DNA of 64,000 nucleotides, taken from positions 52,367-116,366 of the forward strand of contig JBLNBZ010000043.1 in assembly GCA_050260355.1 (NCBI GenBank), written 5' to 3'. Origin of the DNA: CADEFX01 sp050260355. Lineage in GTDB: Bacteria > Pseudomonadota > Alphaproteobacteria > Rhizobiales > Hyphomicrobiaceae. Position numbers and translations under genes: made by a program. Below are positions 18,073 through 26,722 of this stretch, piece after piece. Every line of letters starts with the position of its first letter. The stretch's first letter is position 1. Under the pieces are notes generated by a model, which was given only the letters and a program-made list of their open reading frames with translations, did not search any database and was not told where the DNA came from.

Positions 18073-19539
18073 CTATTCGGCGGCGACCTGCGTCGGCGTA
18101 AGTCCCAGCGCCTTCGCTACGCCCGCGCCATAGGCCGGGTCCGCTTTTGTGCAGTTGGCGATGTGGCGCTCCTTGACCTCGATGCGCGCGTTGCCCATGG
18201 CGCGCGCCGTATTCTCGAAAAGGACCTGCTGTTGCGCCGGCGTCATCTTGCGGAAGAGGTTGCCGGGCTGTTCGTAGTGATCGTCATCGATGCGATGATC
18301 CCAATGCGCCGCCGCACCCGACCATTCGAGCGGCGGCTCGGCGAGCCGCGGGTCATGGTCGATCCACACGCCTTTGCTGTTGGGCCAGTAGTTCGGAGTT
18401 CCGCCGAGATTGCCGTCGGTGCGCATTGCACCGTCGCGGCGATAGCTGTGGACTGAGCACTTCGGCGCGTTCACCGGGATGTGGTTGAAGTTCACCCCCA
18501 GCCGATAGCGCTGCGTGTCGCCATAGGAGAACAGGCGCGCCTGCAGCATCTTGTCGGGGGAAAAGCCGATGCCCGGTACGACATTGGCCGGCGAGAAGGC
18601 GGCCTGTTCGACCTCGGCGAAGTAGTTGTCAGGCCACCGCTTGAGCTCCATCACGCCGACCTCGATCAGCGGATAGTCTGCCTTCGGCCACACCTTGGTG
18701 AGGTCGAACGGATTGTGCTTGTGAGCCTTGGCCTGCTCGTCCGTCATAACCTGGATAAATAGCGTCCAGCGCGGGAAGTCGCCGCTCTCGATGGCATTGA
18801 GCAGATCCCTTCCATGGGTCTCGCGATCGTTTGAGACGAGCGCGGCTGCCTCCTCGTCAGTGAGGTTCTCGATGCCCTGCTGGGTGCGGAAGTGAAACTT
18901 GACCCACACGCGCTCGTTGGCCGCGTTAATCATCGAGAAGGTGTGGCTGCCGAAGCCGTGCATGTGGCGGAAGCTCTTCGGGATGCCGCGGTCGGACATG
19001 ACAATGGTCACTTGGTGCAGTGCCTCGGGCAGCAGCGACCAGAAATCCCAGTTGTTGTCGGCCGAGCGCAGGCCGGTGCGTGGGTCGCGCTTGATCGCGT
19101 GGTTGAGATCGAGAAAGCGCAGCGGATCGCGGAAGAAGAAGACCGGCGTGTTATTGCCGACCATGTCCCAATTGCCTTCTTCGGTATAGAACTTGAGCGT
19201 GAACCCGCGGATGTCGCGCTCGGCGTCGGCGGCCCCGCGCTCGCCGGCGACGGTCGAGAAGCGCGCGAACATCAGCGTTCTCTTGCCGACCTGCGAGAAG
19301 ATCTTCGCCTTGGTGTAGCGGGTGATGTCGTGCGTGACCGTAAAGGTGCCGTAGGCGCCCCATCCTTTCGTGTGCATGCGCCGCTCGGGGATCACCTCGC
19401 GGTCGAAATGCGCCATCTTCTCGATGAGCCAGATGTCCTGCAGCAGCGCCGGGCCGCGCGGACCTGCAGTCATGATGTTGAGATTGTCGGCAACCGGTGC
19501 GCCAGTTGCGTGTGTCATGGGTGGACGGGGATCACTCAT
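18073..19539 (-). CDS. katA: Monofunctional heme catalase (KatA-like)
   Basis: Decomposes hydrogen peroxide to water and oxygen. The 488-aa protein is a small-subunit (clade 3-like) catalase: FDREVIPERRMHTKGWGAYG carries the distal His, followed by RFSTVAGERGAADAERDIRG, the distal Asn in GNWDMVGNNTPVFF, and the proximal heme Tyr in RLFSYGDTQRYRLGVN. Start ATG 19539 begins MSDPRPPMTHATGAPVADN, a usual catalase leader. It is downstream of a decayed DUF1348 gene, and a degenerate copy of this leader reappears at 22117. Confidence 0.93.
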   Translation of the reverse strand: MSDPRPPMTHATGAPVADNLNIMTAGPRGPALLQDIWLIEKMAHFDREVIPERRMHTKGWGAYGTFTVTHDITRYTKAKIFSQVGKRTLMFARFSTVAGERGAADAERDIRGFTLKFYTEEGNWDMVGNNTPVFFFRDPLRFLDLNHAIKRDPRTGLRSADNNWDFWSLLPEALHQVTIVMSDRGIPKSFRHMHGFGSHTFSMINAANERVWVKFHFRTQQGIENLTDEEAAALVSNDRETHGRDLLNAIESGDFPRWTLFIQVMTDEQAKAHKHNPFDLTKVWPKADYPLIEVGVMELKRWPDNYFAEVEQAAFSPANVVPGIGFSPDKMLQARLFSYGDTQRYRLGVNFNHIPVNAPKCSVHSYRRDGAMRTDGNLGGTPNYWPNSKGVWIDHDPRLAEPPLEWSGAAAHWDHRIDDDHYEQPGNLFRKMTPAQQQVLFENTARAMGNARIEVKERHIANCTKADPAYGAGVAKALGLTPTQVAAE

Positions 19540-19577
19540 GGTGTGCTTCCTGTTTTCACAATGGGATGGAGCGGATG

Positions 19578-20024
19578 TCAGAAATTGAGATCGGTAAGTC
19601 TGGGGTGGCCGTCGGGCCGGCGGCCGAGCGGCCAGCGGAATTTGCGATCCGGCTCGGCGATCGGGTGCTCGTTGATGCTGGCGATGCGGCGACGCATCAG
19701 TCCGTCGCGTCGAATTCCCAGCTCTCATTGCCGTAAGCGCGGAACCAGGTGCCGCTGTCATCGTGAAATTCGTAGGCGAAGCGAACGGCGATGCGGTTGC
19801 CCGCGAAGGCCCAAAGCTCCTTGATCAACCGGTAGTCCAGCTCCCGGTCCATTTGCGTGTGAGAAAGGCTCGATCTCGGAGCGGCCGGTGATGAACTCGG
19901 CGCGGTTGCGCCACTGGCTGTCGGGCGCGACCTTGGCCGGGTCACGGCTGTTCCAGGCGTCTTCGGCGAGGCGGACTTTCTCGATCGCGCTGGCCTCGGT
20001 GAATGGGGGCAGCGGAGGGCGCAT
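19578..20024 (-). pseudogene. DUF1348 (NTF2-like) gene, left copy, frameshifted
   Basis: Encodes the pieces PPLPPFTEASAIEKVRLAED, WNSRDPAKV, LDYRLIKELWAF, FHDDSGTWFRAYGNESWEF and MRRRIASINEHPIAEPDRKF of a DUF1348 nuclear-transport-factor-2-like protein, but in three frames. Compared with the right copy it has a 9-nt deletion (codons AYT), an indel near IEPF, and a one-base shift at SWEFDATD that is identical in both copies. The ending RLTDLNF-stop is present in the third frame. Confidence 0.8.
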
Positions 20025-20142
20025 GGATCGTTTCTCCACAGCGAGTGACCGGACGGACTTGTCCGTATTTCGCAATGGAGCTCTGGCGCGGACAACGAAC
20101 GCGATCCTGCGGATCAGGACAGCGATACGTCGTTTTCTGACA
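20025..20142 (-). promoter_or_regulatory. 118-bp conserved promoter of the left DUF1348-katA operon
   Basis: This non-coding block matches 21481-21598 in inverted orientation with no gaps and only about 8 differences. It holds a perfect inverted repeat GATCC-TGC-GGATC at 20103-20115. Conservation of a leader next to a decayed gene suggests a functional regulatory region; the regulator is unknown, but the GlxA-type protein encoded between the two copies is the obvious candidate. Confidence 0.6.
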
Positions 20143-20205
20143 AAGGCCCTTGGGAGCCTTCGCAACAGCAGAAGACAGCAGTTTCGTCGTCAGATAGCTC
20201 GCGAT

Positions 20206-21186
20206 CTATTCCGGTTCAGCCCGTCGGAAGCTGGCGCGATATTGGACAGGGGTGACGCCGAGACGCGTGCTGAAGACGATCCGCATCCTGTCGGCCGAAC
20301 CGAAACCGCAGTCGAAAGCGACGGCCTTCAGCGGCCGGTCGCTTCCTTCCAGCATCATGCGCGCCGCATCAACGCGGGCGCGCTCGATGAATTCGTGCGG
20401 TGTGACGCCGGTCGCTTGCACGAAATGTCGCGACAGATTCCGGGGGCTCATGCCGACGACTGCGGCAAGCGTCTCCAGGGTATGGCGATCCCCGATGTTG
20501 GCCATGACATGGTCCTGGATGCGTGCGATCGGCGATTCCGGATCGGCAGGTGCTGTGAGATAGGGACTGAACTGCGACTGTCCGCCCTGGCGCTGAGCAA
20601 CCACGACCAGCCGCTTGGCGACCTTGAGCGCCGTTTCCGCGCCGTGCCGCTGCCCGACGAGCGCTAAGCCCAGATCTATCCCCGCCGTCACGCCGGCCGC
20701 GGTGATCAGCCGTCCATCGCGGACATAGATCAAATCGGGTTCGACCTTTGCTTTTGGGAACCTGGCCGCCAGCGCCTGTGCATCTTGCCAATGGGTTGTG
20801 ATACGCCGATCGTCCAGGAGACCGGCATAGCCAAGCACAAATGCCCCGGTGCAGATCGATCCATAAACGCTCGAGCGCCACGGCAACTCTTTGACCCACT
20901 CAAGCACGCACGGTTCGGGCTCCGCTTCCGGTGGCGTCGGAGCGCCGGCCACCAGAATGATATCGAAGCCGCCCGCCGCCTCCTCGAAGGTCAGGTCGGC
21001 CACCATTCGTATGCCGTTCGACGCGCGCAGCGGATTGCGGTGAGCGGCAACCAATACTGTTTCATAGCGGTCGGCACTGCCGAGAAACGTGTTCGCCTCG
21101 CTGAAAACGTCCATCGGACCGGCCACGTCCAGGGCCTGGACTCCCTCGTAGACGACGATCGCGACAGCTTGCGTCGGCATCCGCAA
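20206..21186 (-). CDS. GlxA-type AraC-family transcriptional regulator
   Basis: A 326-aa regulator with an N-terminal DJ-1/PfpI-like domain (about 5-170: GVQALDVAGPMDVFSEAN, the nucleophile-elbow-like GSICTGAFVLGYAG) and a C-terminal AraC double helix-turn-helix (about 220-320: TLETLAAVVGMSPRNLSRHF, LKAVAFDCGFGSADRMRIVF). GlxA-like proteins sense small amino-compounds. It is centred between the two mirrored operons, and both have a nearly identical promoter, which suggests it controls them. That link is inference. Confidence 0.88.
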   Translation of the reverse strand: MRMPTQAVAIVVYEGVQALDVAGPMDVFSEANTFLGSADRYETVLVAAHRNPLRASNGIRMVADLTFEEAAGGFDIILVAGAPTPPEAEPEPCVLEWVKELPWRSSVYGSICTGAFVLGYAGLLDDRRITTHWQDAQALAARFPKAKVEPDLIYVRDGRLITAAGVTAGIDLGLALVGQRHGAETALKVAKRLVVVAQRQGGQSQFSPYLTAPADPESPIARIQDHVMANIGDRHTLETLAAVVGMSPRNLSRHFVQATGVTPHEFIERARVDAARMMLEGSDRPLKAVAFDCGFGSADRMRIVFSTRLGVTPVQYRASFRRAEPE

Positions 21187-21480
21187 CGTCCCTTCCAGTC
21201 TACGCCTGTACTATGCGAGCCAGCCCTTCATTTCTGGCCGGCCCGCCTGAAGGCCCCTTCGCGTCATCGACCTCGCACCATCGCCGATATCTCCAGCCTT
21301 GCCGGCGGGTCGCTACCACTACGAATTGAACGTTCCCTGAGGTTTTACCAAGATCTGGGCTGATCCTGGAATAGAGCATGCGGGCGCTTTAGGCGTTACG
21401 GGCAAACTCATTTCGTCGGCCGGACAAACCCATAAACCGACGATTTGCCCGGTACCAACGACGAAGGCGCAACGGGCGAT
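21187..21480. other. Upstream region of the GlxA-type gene (294 bp)
   Basis: Separates the leftward regulator gene from the conserved promoter block of the right arm. It contains GC-skewed sequence without a convincing gene. The regulator's own promoter should lie here, but I cannot identify it. Confidence 0.3.
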
Positions 21481-21598
21481 TGTCAGGAAACGACGTATCG
21501 CTGTCCTGATCCGCAGGATCGCGTTCGTTGTTCGCGCCAGAACTCCAATGCGAAATACGGACAAGCCCATCCGGTCACTCGCTCTGGAGAAACGACCC
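21481..21598 (+). promoter_or_regulatory. 118-bp conserved promoter of the right DUF1348 operon
   Basis: Inverted copy of 20025-20142 (ungapped, about 8 differences), ending at the DUF1348 start codon with a GGAGAAACGACCC ribosome-site region. The palindrome GATCC-GCA-GGATC lies at 21508-21520. Its near identity contrasts with the more diverged coding sequence downstream. Confidence 0.6.
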
Positions 21599-21999
21599 AT
21601 GCGCCCTCCTCCGCTGCCACCATTCACCGAAACGAGCGCGATCGAGAAAGTCCGCCTCGCCGAAGATGCCTGGAACAGCCGTGACCCGGCCAAAGTCGCG
21701 CCCGCGTACACGCCCGACAGCCAATGGCGCAACCGTGCCGAGTTCATCAACGGCCGCGCGGAGATCGAGGCCTTTCTCACGCACAAATGGACGCGGGAGC
21801 AAAATTACCGGCTGATCAAAGCGCTTTGGGCCTTCACGGGGAACCGCGTTGCCGTGCGCTTCGCCTACGAGTTCCATGACGACAACGGCACTTGGTTCCG
21901 CGTCTACGGCAACGAGAGCTGGGAATTCGACGCGACGGACTGATGCGTCGCCGCATCGCCAGCATCAACGAGCAGCCAATCGCCGGATCCGCGCGTTAA
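21599..21999 (+). pseudogene. DUF1348 (NTF2-like) gene, right copy, C-terminal frameshift
   Basis: The first 114 codons are intact and read as a DUF1348 protein (PFTETSAIEKVRLAEDAWNS, WRNRAEFINGR, KWTREQNYRLIKALWAF, WFRVYGNESWEF). A single missing base at FDATD gives a premature stop at 21941-21943. The conserved tail GLMRRRIASINEQPIAG continues in the next frame to a stop at 21997-21999. The truncated 114-aa product may still be made. The family is NTF2-like with unknown function. Confidence 0.75.
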
Positions 22000-22116
22000 T
22001 TCCATTGATCGCCAGGTCGCAGACCCGACGATCATCTCGGGCTTTGCGATCTCGGCTTCTGACATCGCGCCCGAGGGCCGTTCCGTCCCACCCGCTGGAC
22101 ACACAGAAGGCGAATC

Positions 22117-23133
22117 ATGAGCGTCTCCCAACCACCCACGACAAACCCCGCCAGCGCACTGGTCACGGACGCTAATCAGGTGGGAACTCATCACACAATG
22201 ATGGCCTGGCGCGTGCATGAGTTTGGGCCGCCAGAGGTCATGAGGTTGGAGCGGGTCCCTCGGCCCAAGCCTGGCCCTGGCGAGGTCCTGGTCAAAGTGG
22301 AAGGCGCTGGGGTCGGTCCATGGGATGGCTGGATTAGGGCCGGAAAGAGCGCTTTGCCACAACCGCTCCCCCTCACTCTGGGCTCGGATCTGTCTGGTGA
22401 AATCGTCGCCATAGGGCCAGGGGTTTCCGAGTTGCGGGTGGGAGATCAGGTTTATGGTGTTACGAATTCCGAGTTTATCGGGGCGTATGCGGAGTATGCC
22501 TTGGCTTCTGCGGCGATGGTCTCAAACAAGCCGAGCTCGCTAACCTACGTTGAAGCTGCGTCTCTTCCTGTCGTTTCCGTGACGGCATGGCAGGCGTTGT
22601 TTGATCAAGCCCAACTCAAGGCAGGTCAAACAGTGGTTATTCACGGGGCGGCCGGAAACGTTGGATCCTATGCCGTACAGCTGGCCCGTCGCGTGGGCGT
22701 GCAAACGATCACGACCGTGGCCACGGACGATATTTCCTTCGTGCGCAACCTCGGCGCAAACACGGTGATTGACTACCGGACCCAGCGCTTTGAGGAACAA
22801 GTTCGGGACGTGGACGCTGTCATTGATCTAGTCGGCGGCGAAACACAAAACCGCTCGTTTCAGGTTCTTCGTCGAGGCGGCAAGCTGATTTCAGCGGTGT
22901 CCCGTCCGGATCAGCATCTTGCAAAAAGCCACGGCGTTGAAGCCGCATTCTTTCTGGTCAGCGTCACAAGCCAGTATCTGACGGAGATCGCTCGCCTTGT
23001 CGATAGCGGGGAACTAAGAGCGAACGTGGGGGCAGTCCTTCCCCTCGCGGATGCGCGCGAGGCCCACCTCATGCTGGAGCGCGTGCGGCCTCGGCCAAAA
23101 GGAAAGATCGTGCTTGCCGTCGGAGCGAGTTGA
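22117..23133 (+). CDS. Quinone-oxidoreductase-like zinc-independent MDR with catalase-derived leader
   Basis: A 338-aa medium-chain dehydrogenase/reductase. Its NADPH site is VIHGAAGNVGSYAVQLARR (near residue 175), preceded by GSDLSGEIVAIGPGVSELRVGD; no structural zinc cysteines are present, fitting the QOR/ADH_N plus ADH_zinc_N group that reduces quinones or enones. The first about 25 residues (MSVSQPPTTNPASALVTDAN) do not belong to this family but resemble the katA leader. The native start may be ATG 22198 or 22201, preceded by AGGTGGG. It replaces the catalase body in the mirrored operon. Confidence 0.85.
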   Translation: MSVSQPPTTNPASALVTDANQVGTHHTMMAWRVHEFGPPEVMRLERVPRPKPGPGEVLVKVEGAGVGPWDGWIRAGKSALPQPLPLTLGSDLSGEIVAIGPGVSELRVGDQVYGVTNSEFIGAYAEYALASAAMVSNKPSSLTYVEAASLPVVSVTAWQALFDQAQLKAGQTVVIHGAAGNVGSYAVQLARRVGVQTITTVATDDISFVRNLGANTVIDYRTQRFEEQVRDVDAVIDLVGGETQNRSFQVLRRGGKLISAVSRPDQHLAKSHGVEAAFFLVSVTSQYLTEIARLVDSGELRANVGAVLPLADAREAHLMLERVRPRPKGKIVLAVGAS

Positions 23134-23213
23134 TCAATCAGGCCTCCTCGTTGCGATCGCGATCCTGGATGCGCGCCACCAAGCCCCCCAGTTGCTCTCG
23201 AAAGGACGCAACA

Positions 23214-23873
23214 ATGACCACGCCAAATCCCGACCACGCCCTCGTCATTCCCGATTCCTTGCTCGCGAAAGAGGCTACGGAGATCCTGCGTGAGCATTCG
23301 ACTGAGCTGCTCTTCAATCACTCGATCCGCGTCTACCTGTTTGCGGCTGAGCAGGGTCGTCAGAGGAAACTGCGCTTCGACCCCGAACTTCTGTACGTGG
23401 CCGCCGCGTTTCACGATCTCGGCCTGATCAAGAAGTTCTCGAGCCCGAACGAACGCTTCGAGGTCGACGGCGCAAATGCCGCCCGACAGTTCCTCAGCAC
23501 CCACAACATTGCTGAAGAACAGGTGCAGGCTGTCTGGGAAGCAATCGCGCTGCACACCACCCCCGGCATCCCGAAGTATATGCGCCCCGAAGTGGCGCTC
23601 CTCAATACAGGTGTTCTTCTCGATGTGCTGGGGGTGGGGTTCGATCAATTCCCTGCGGAGCTGCGCGAGGAAATCGTCGCCAAATACCCCCGCACAAACT
23701 TCAAAAAAAGGTTCATTGAGGAGTACTTCGCCGGCTTTGCGCACAAGCCCGCGACCACCTACGGCACCGTCAACGCCGGCGTCTGTGAACGTTTCATGCC
23801 AGGGTATCAGAGCCCCAACGCCTGCGACTTGATTGCTGCATCTCCCTTCCCGGATTCCGCAATCCCAAGCTGA
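23214..23873 (+). CDS. HD-domain hydrolase, cyanamide-hydratase-like (right copy)
   Basis: A 219-aa paralogue of the protein encoded at 17344-17985. It keeps FNHSIRVYLF, FHDLGLIKKFSS, RFEVDGANAAR, IALHTTPGIPKYMRP and KPATTYG. The two proteins look roughly half identical, so the duplication is old or the copies arrived separately. ATG 23214 is preceded by AAAGGACG. It closes the right arm, 80 bp after the MDR gene. Substrate unknown. Confidence 0.82.
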   Translation: MTTPNPDHALVIPDSLLAKEATEILREHSTELLFNHSIRVYLFAAEQGRQRKLRFDPELLYVAAAFHDLGLIKKFSSPNERFEVDGANAARQFLSTHNIAEEQVQAVWEAIALHTTPGIPKYMRPEVALLNTGVLLDVLGVGFDQFPAELREEIVAKYPRTNFKKRFIEEYFAGFAHKPATTYGTVNAGVCERFMPGYQSPNACDLIAASPFPDSAIPS

Positions 23874-24345
23874 TGACAGAAATCCGAACTACGGGGCCGT
23901 CAAAAAATTGACGCTCATCCTGTTCGACGTGCCGGGCTCCTGGACGGGAGAAGCCTGCGCCTTGCCGTACGCACTCAGAGGAACCGCCTTGAGGTCGTTC
24001 TGGACTTGTGTCCGGCCTCCTCCATTGCCGGTCGTCCGCAACGAACGAGGGCGAATGATCAACGAGCTATCCTCTAACCCTCTATTTTCCCACGCTATTC
24101 CCCTCCAGAGCCCTCCAGAGCATCCCGCTTCCCTCACTCCCACTCAATCGTCTTCTGCCCCACGTGCTCTCGATTTATCGAGACAATCTTGTTGTTGCAG
24201 CGGCAAGTACCGTCGAGAGTACGGTCACGTCGTTCTGCTTGGGGGCGATGGTCCGCGATAGGTGACGAAAGCACAATCAAGCTGAATCCTGCGACATCTA
24301 CTGGCCGCGTCCCAGCGCCAAGTCACGGAGCGGCCGGACCCACGC
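23874..24345. other. Intergenic region with GuaA-tail-like repeat (472 bp)
   Basis: No intact gene is visible. The stretch includes a tandem CCCTCCAGAG repeat near 24102-24120 and the guaA-like site annotated at 24134-24151. I propose it is the left junction of the stress island. Confidence 0.4.
24134..24151 (-). repeat. Candidate attachment site: guaA 3'-end repeat
   Basis: Read on the minus strand this encodes T-I-E-W-E-stop, the exact C-terminus of the GuaA protein at 53894. It matches guaA bases 53894-53911 at 14 of 18 positions, with all differences at wobble or stop-codon bases, in direct orientation. The 3' end of guaA is a known integration site for genomic islands, and a broken integrase abuts the intact guaA. 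I read this as the far attachment site. Confidence 0.5.
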
Positions 24346-24921
24346 CTATGATTTGGGAAGTTCGGGTTGTGGAAACAGAAATTCGATTGCGTCACCTGTG
24401 GCAACCTGTCCCTGGGAATAGACGAATGCCACCAACCCTCTCCGTCCTAGAGCGTGGGTTACGAATGAAGACGTTTGTTCGGGTGTCGCGCGCGCATGTT
24501 CGCGGATGAGGTTCGCTGTTGTTTTGCAAGGTGAGTTCAGATCGGAGACGTAGAGGCTGGCACCCGATGGAAAGCGGATGATGGTGCCGCGGGGGAGTTG
24601 CGTGATGGGCCCGGCTCCTTCGATGGCGATGTTCGCAGCCAGCCATGCCGGATCCAATCGTGCGATGTCCATGCGCGTTGCGATCGTTGCCAGCTCTTCG
24701 GTGCTAACCAGGCTTACCTGCCGCAGATTTGCAAGCATCGTCCCGCGTTTGAACGCGGGGTCGCGCGGGCCGGCCGCTCGGGTGGCGCCGCTATGCACAT
24801 CCGCAACAATGCCTGTGAAAGTCAGCATGAACGAGTCGACACTCCCGCCGGGGGCTCTCTTAACCGACCCCACGTGAAGGCTCGCCACCCAGCCTTTCGT
24901 TTGACGCTTCACCACCGGCAT
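24346..24921 (-). CDS. MOSC-domain protein
   Basis: A 191-aa protein with the MOSC (molybdenum cofactor sulfurase C-terminal) fold: a start strand FTGIVADVHSG, then AFKRGTMLANLRQVSLVSTEELATIA, GAGPITQLPRGTIIRFPSGASLYV, and CKTTANLIRE carrying the conserved Cys. MOSC proteins move sulfur to metal cofactors or use molybdopterin, as in YiiM. No molybdenum genes are nearby. It diverges from udgX. Confidence 0.75.
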   Translation of the reverse strand: MPVVKRQTKGWVASLHVGSVKRAPGGSVDSFMLTFTGIVADVHSGATRAAGPRDPAFKRGTMLANLRQVSLVSTEELATIATRMDIARLDPAWLAANIAIEGAGPITQLPRGTIIRFPSGASLYVSDLNSPCKTTANLIREHARATPEQTSSFVTHALGRRGLVAFVYSQGQVATGDAIEFLFPQPELPKS

Positions 24922-25187
24922 CCGGCGAGCCTACTGACCCAGAGCCGCATTGCTATCGATTTCAATGACGATAGTGTCGCGGAGCGCCCCGAAACCCGGA
25001 ACACCGCATGTCCCTCTATCCTAAGCTCAGCAGCAGCGTTACCCATAGCGGCGTTCGACGCTGCGGTCTGAGCAGACGTTATCGTTGGCAGTGTCAGGTC
25101 GGCGCTCGCGGCGGACCACCTGGCGTGCGTCCAACCGACGTCAACCGCATTTGGCACACGTTCTGAGGTTCCGCCCTAGACGGCAGC
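24922..25187. other. MOSC-UdgX divergent intergenic region (266 bp)
   Basis: No gene with a recognisable product. I looked for the EcfG-type promoter seen elsewhere in this block; GGAAC occurs near 24999 but without a CGTT at the right distance. Confidence 0.3.
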
Positions 25188-25925
25188 ATGGACACGAAAC
25201 GTAGCGCGGTTCCTGGCGTTGTGCGTCCGTCGCCCCAAGTACTCGAAAGTTGCAGCATGCGCCGCAGCACAACATCGCCAACGGTCGCTACCAAGACAAG
25301 GGCTCAGAACGCCGGTGCAGAGTTCAAGTCGCTTAAGGCTCTGAATAAGGCTATTTCGGCATCGCACCCATGGGTCAAAGGCAGCGGGCGTGCTGTTTTG
25401 GGCGAGGGACCAATCGCAGCACGTTTAGCTTTCGTGGGCGAGCAGCCTGGCGACCAGGAAGACGTACAGGGGCACCCCTTTGTCGGTCAGGCAGGGAAAC
25501 TTTTTGATCGAGCCCTTGTAGAAGCCGGTCTCGATCGGCGAAGCATCTATGTCACCAATGCCGTCAAGCACTTCAAGTTCGAGCACCGAGGCAAACGTCG
25601 GATTCACCAAAGACCGACGGCAGGCGAGGTCAAACACTACCGGTGGTGGCTTGATCAGGAGTTGAAGCTGGTAAACCCTCGACTGGTGGTGGCGTTGGGG
25701 GCGACAGCGGTCCTTGCGCTTGTCGGGGAACGCCTTCCCATCGCGAAATTTCGTGGCACAGCGGATTTCAAAGGCCGTGCGGGTTACATCACGGTCCACC
25801 CATCCTATCTGCTACGCTTCCCAGACAGGAGCGGAAGAGAGAGGCAGTACCGGGAGTTTGTCCGCGACCTGCGGAGCATCCACAAGCTTGCTGGGCGTGC
25901 GCGCCGCCAGAGAACTGCACGCTAA
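25188..25925 (+). CDS. UdgX-family uracil-DNA-binding glycosylase
   Basis: A 245-aa family-4-like uracil-DNA glycosylase of the UdgX type. The diagnostic features are GEQPGDQED (where ordinary family 4 has GEAPG), the inserted loop RGKRRIHQRP containing the reactive His, and HPSYLLR at the end. UdgX excises uracil and then stays covalently bound to the abasic site through this His, protecting or flagging the lesion. The first about 23 residues are not conserved, so ATG 25257 is an alternative start. It lies within the proposed stress island with other repair genes. Confidence 0.88.
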   Translation: MDTKRSAVPGVVRPSPQVLESCSMRRSTTSPTVATKTRAQNAGAEFKSLKALNKAISASHPWVKGSGRAVLGEGPIAARLAFVGEQPGDQEDVQGHPFVGQAGKLFDRALVEAGLDRRSIYVTNAVKHFKFEHRGKRRIHQRPTAGEVKHYRWWLDQELKLVNPRLVVALGATAVLALVGERLPIAKFRGTADFKGRAGYITVHPSYLLRFPDRSGRERQYREFVRDLRSIHKLAGRARRQRTAR

Positions 25926-25991
25926 AATCGTTCAGCCAGAAATATCGTGTACTGCAAATGCCATAAAAATCCTGACTGTGAACGCCCGCTG

Positions 25992-26480
25992 TCATCGGCT
26001 CTGTTTAATGACACTTAGGCGTCCATCGCCCTCGAGCTTGGCAAGCTTGACCTCGTCATATCTCAGGACGTCCTTCTCCCGCAGTTGCGAGCGCAGTTCC
26101 TCCTCGGTCAAAAGCTCCTTGCGAAGATTCGCCGCGTTCAGGCGCCCGTTCTCGATGAGTGTCAGTGACGGCGCGGCCAGTATCGGACGCAAGGCGGGAT
26201 AACGATATTGCAGCCAGTCAATGAGGTACTCCCATCCAAGGATCGTCAAAACAAGGAGCAGCCCCTCTGTCACGGAATTGTACTCCTTGCCAAGACCGTT
26301 CTGAGCCGCGTCGGCAATAAGCACGATGACCAAAAGATCAGCCGGTCCGAAATTACCTGCTTGGCGGCGGCTCATGAACCGGATTACGGCAAACAAACCC
26401 AGGTACATGATCGATCCCCGCAGGACGATTTCGGGAATTCCAAGCGTTGGCGAAAACACCGCGTTCCAGTCGATTGACAT
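25992..26480 (-). CDS. DUF421 (YetF-like) membrane protein
   Basis: A 162-aa protein with an N-terminal membrane region (GSIMYLGLFAVIRFMSRR, ADLLVIVLIADAAQNGL, a third helix around LLLVLTILGWEYLIDWL) and a cytoplasmic DUF421 domain (APSLTLIENGRLNAANLRKELLTEEEL). The family is widespread, sometimes linked to spore or stress membranes, with no established biochemical role. Start ATG 26480 is preceded by GGAGACTCTC. It converges with udgX. Confidence 0.83.
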   Translation of the reverse strand: MSIDWNAVFSPTLGIPEIVLRGSIMYLGLFAVIRFMSRRQAGNFGPADLLVIVLIADAAQNGLGKEYNSVTEGLLLVLTILGWEYLIDWLQYRYPALRPILAAPSLTLIENGRLNAANLRKELLTEEELRSQLREKDVLRYDEVKLAKLEGDGRLSVIKQSR

Positions 26481-26722
26481 GAGAGTCTCCTGTCGTGGTC
26501 GTACCACCGTCCGCGAATTTTGCGATTGTGAGTGGACTTGCTGCCGCACCGCGCAACCATGAGAGTGGCGACGCGATGAGCGTAGCCACCTTCACAAACG
26601 CGCAGGTCGATAGGTGCGCCGCATGACTGAAAAAGCGCGGTCGGATGCCGTGTAGTTCCACCCGCTCAAAACAGGCCAAGAGCTGCTGCAGCATGAGCTG
26701 AACCGTCCCTCAGCTTCACGGC

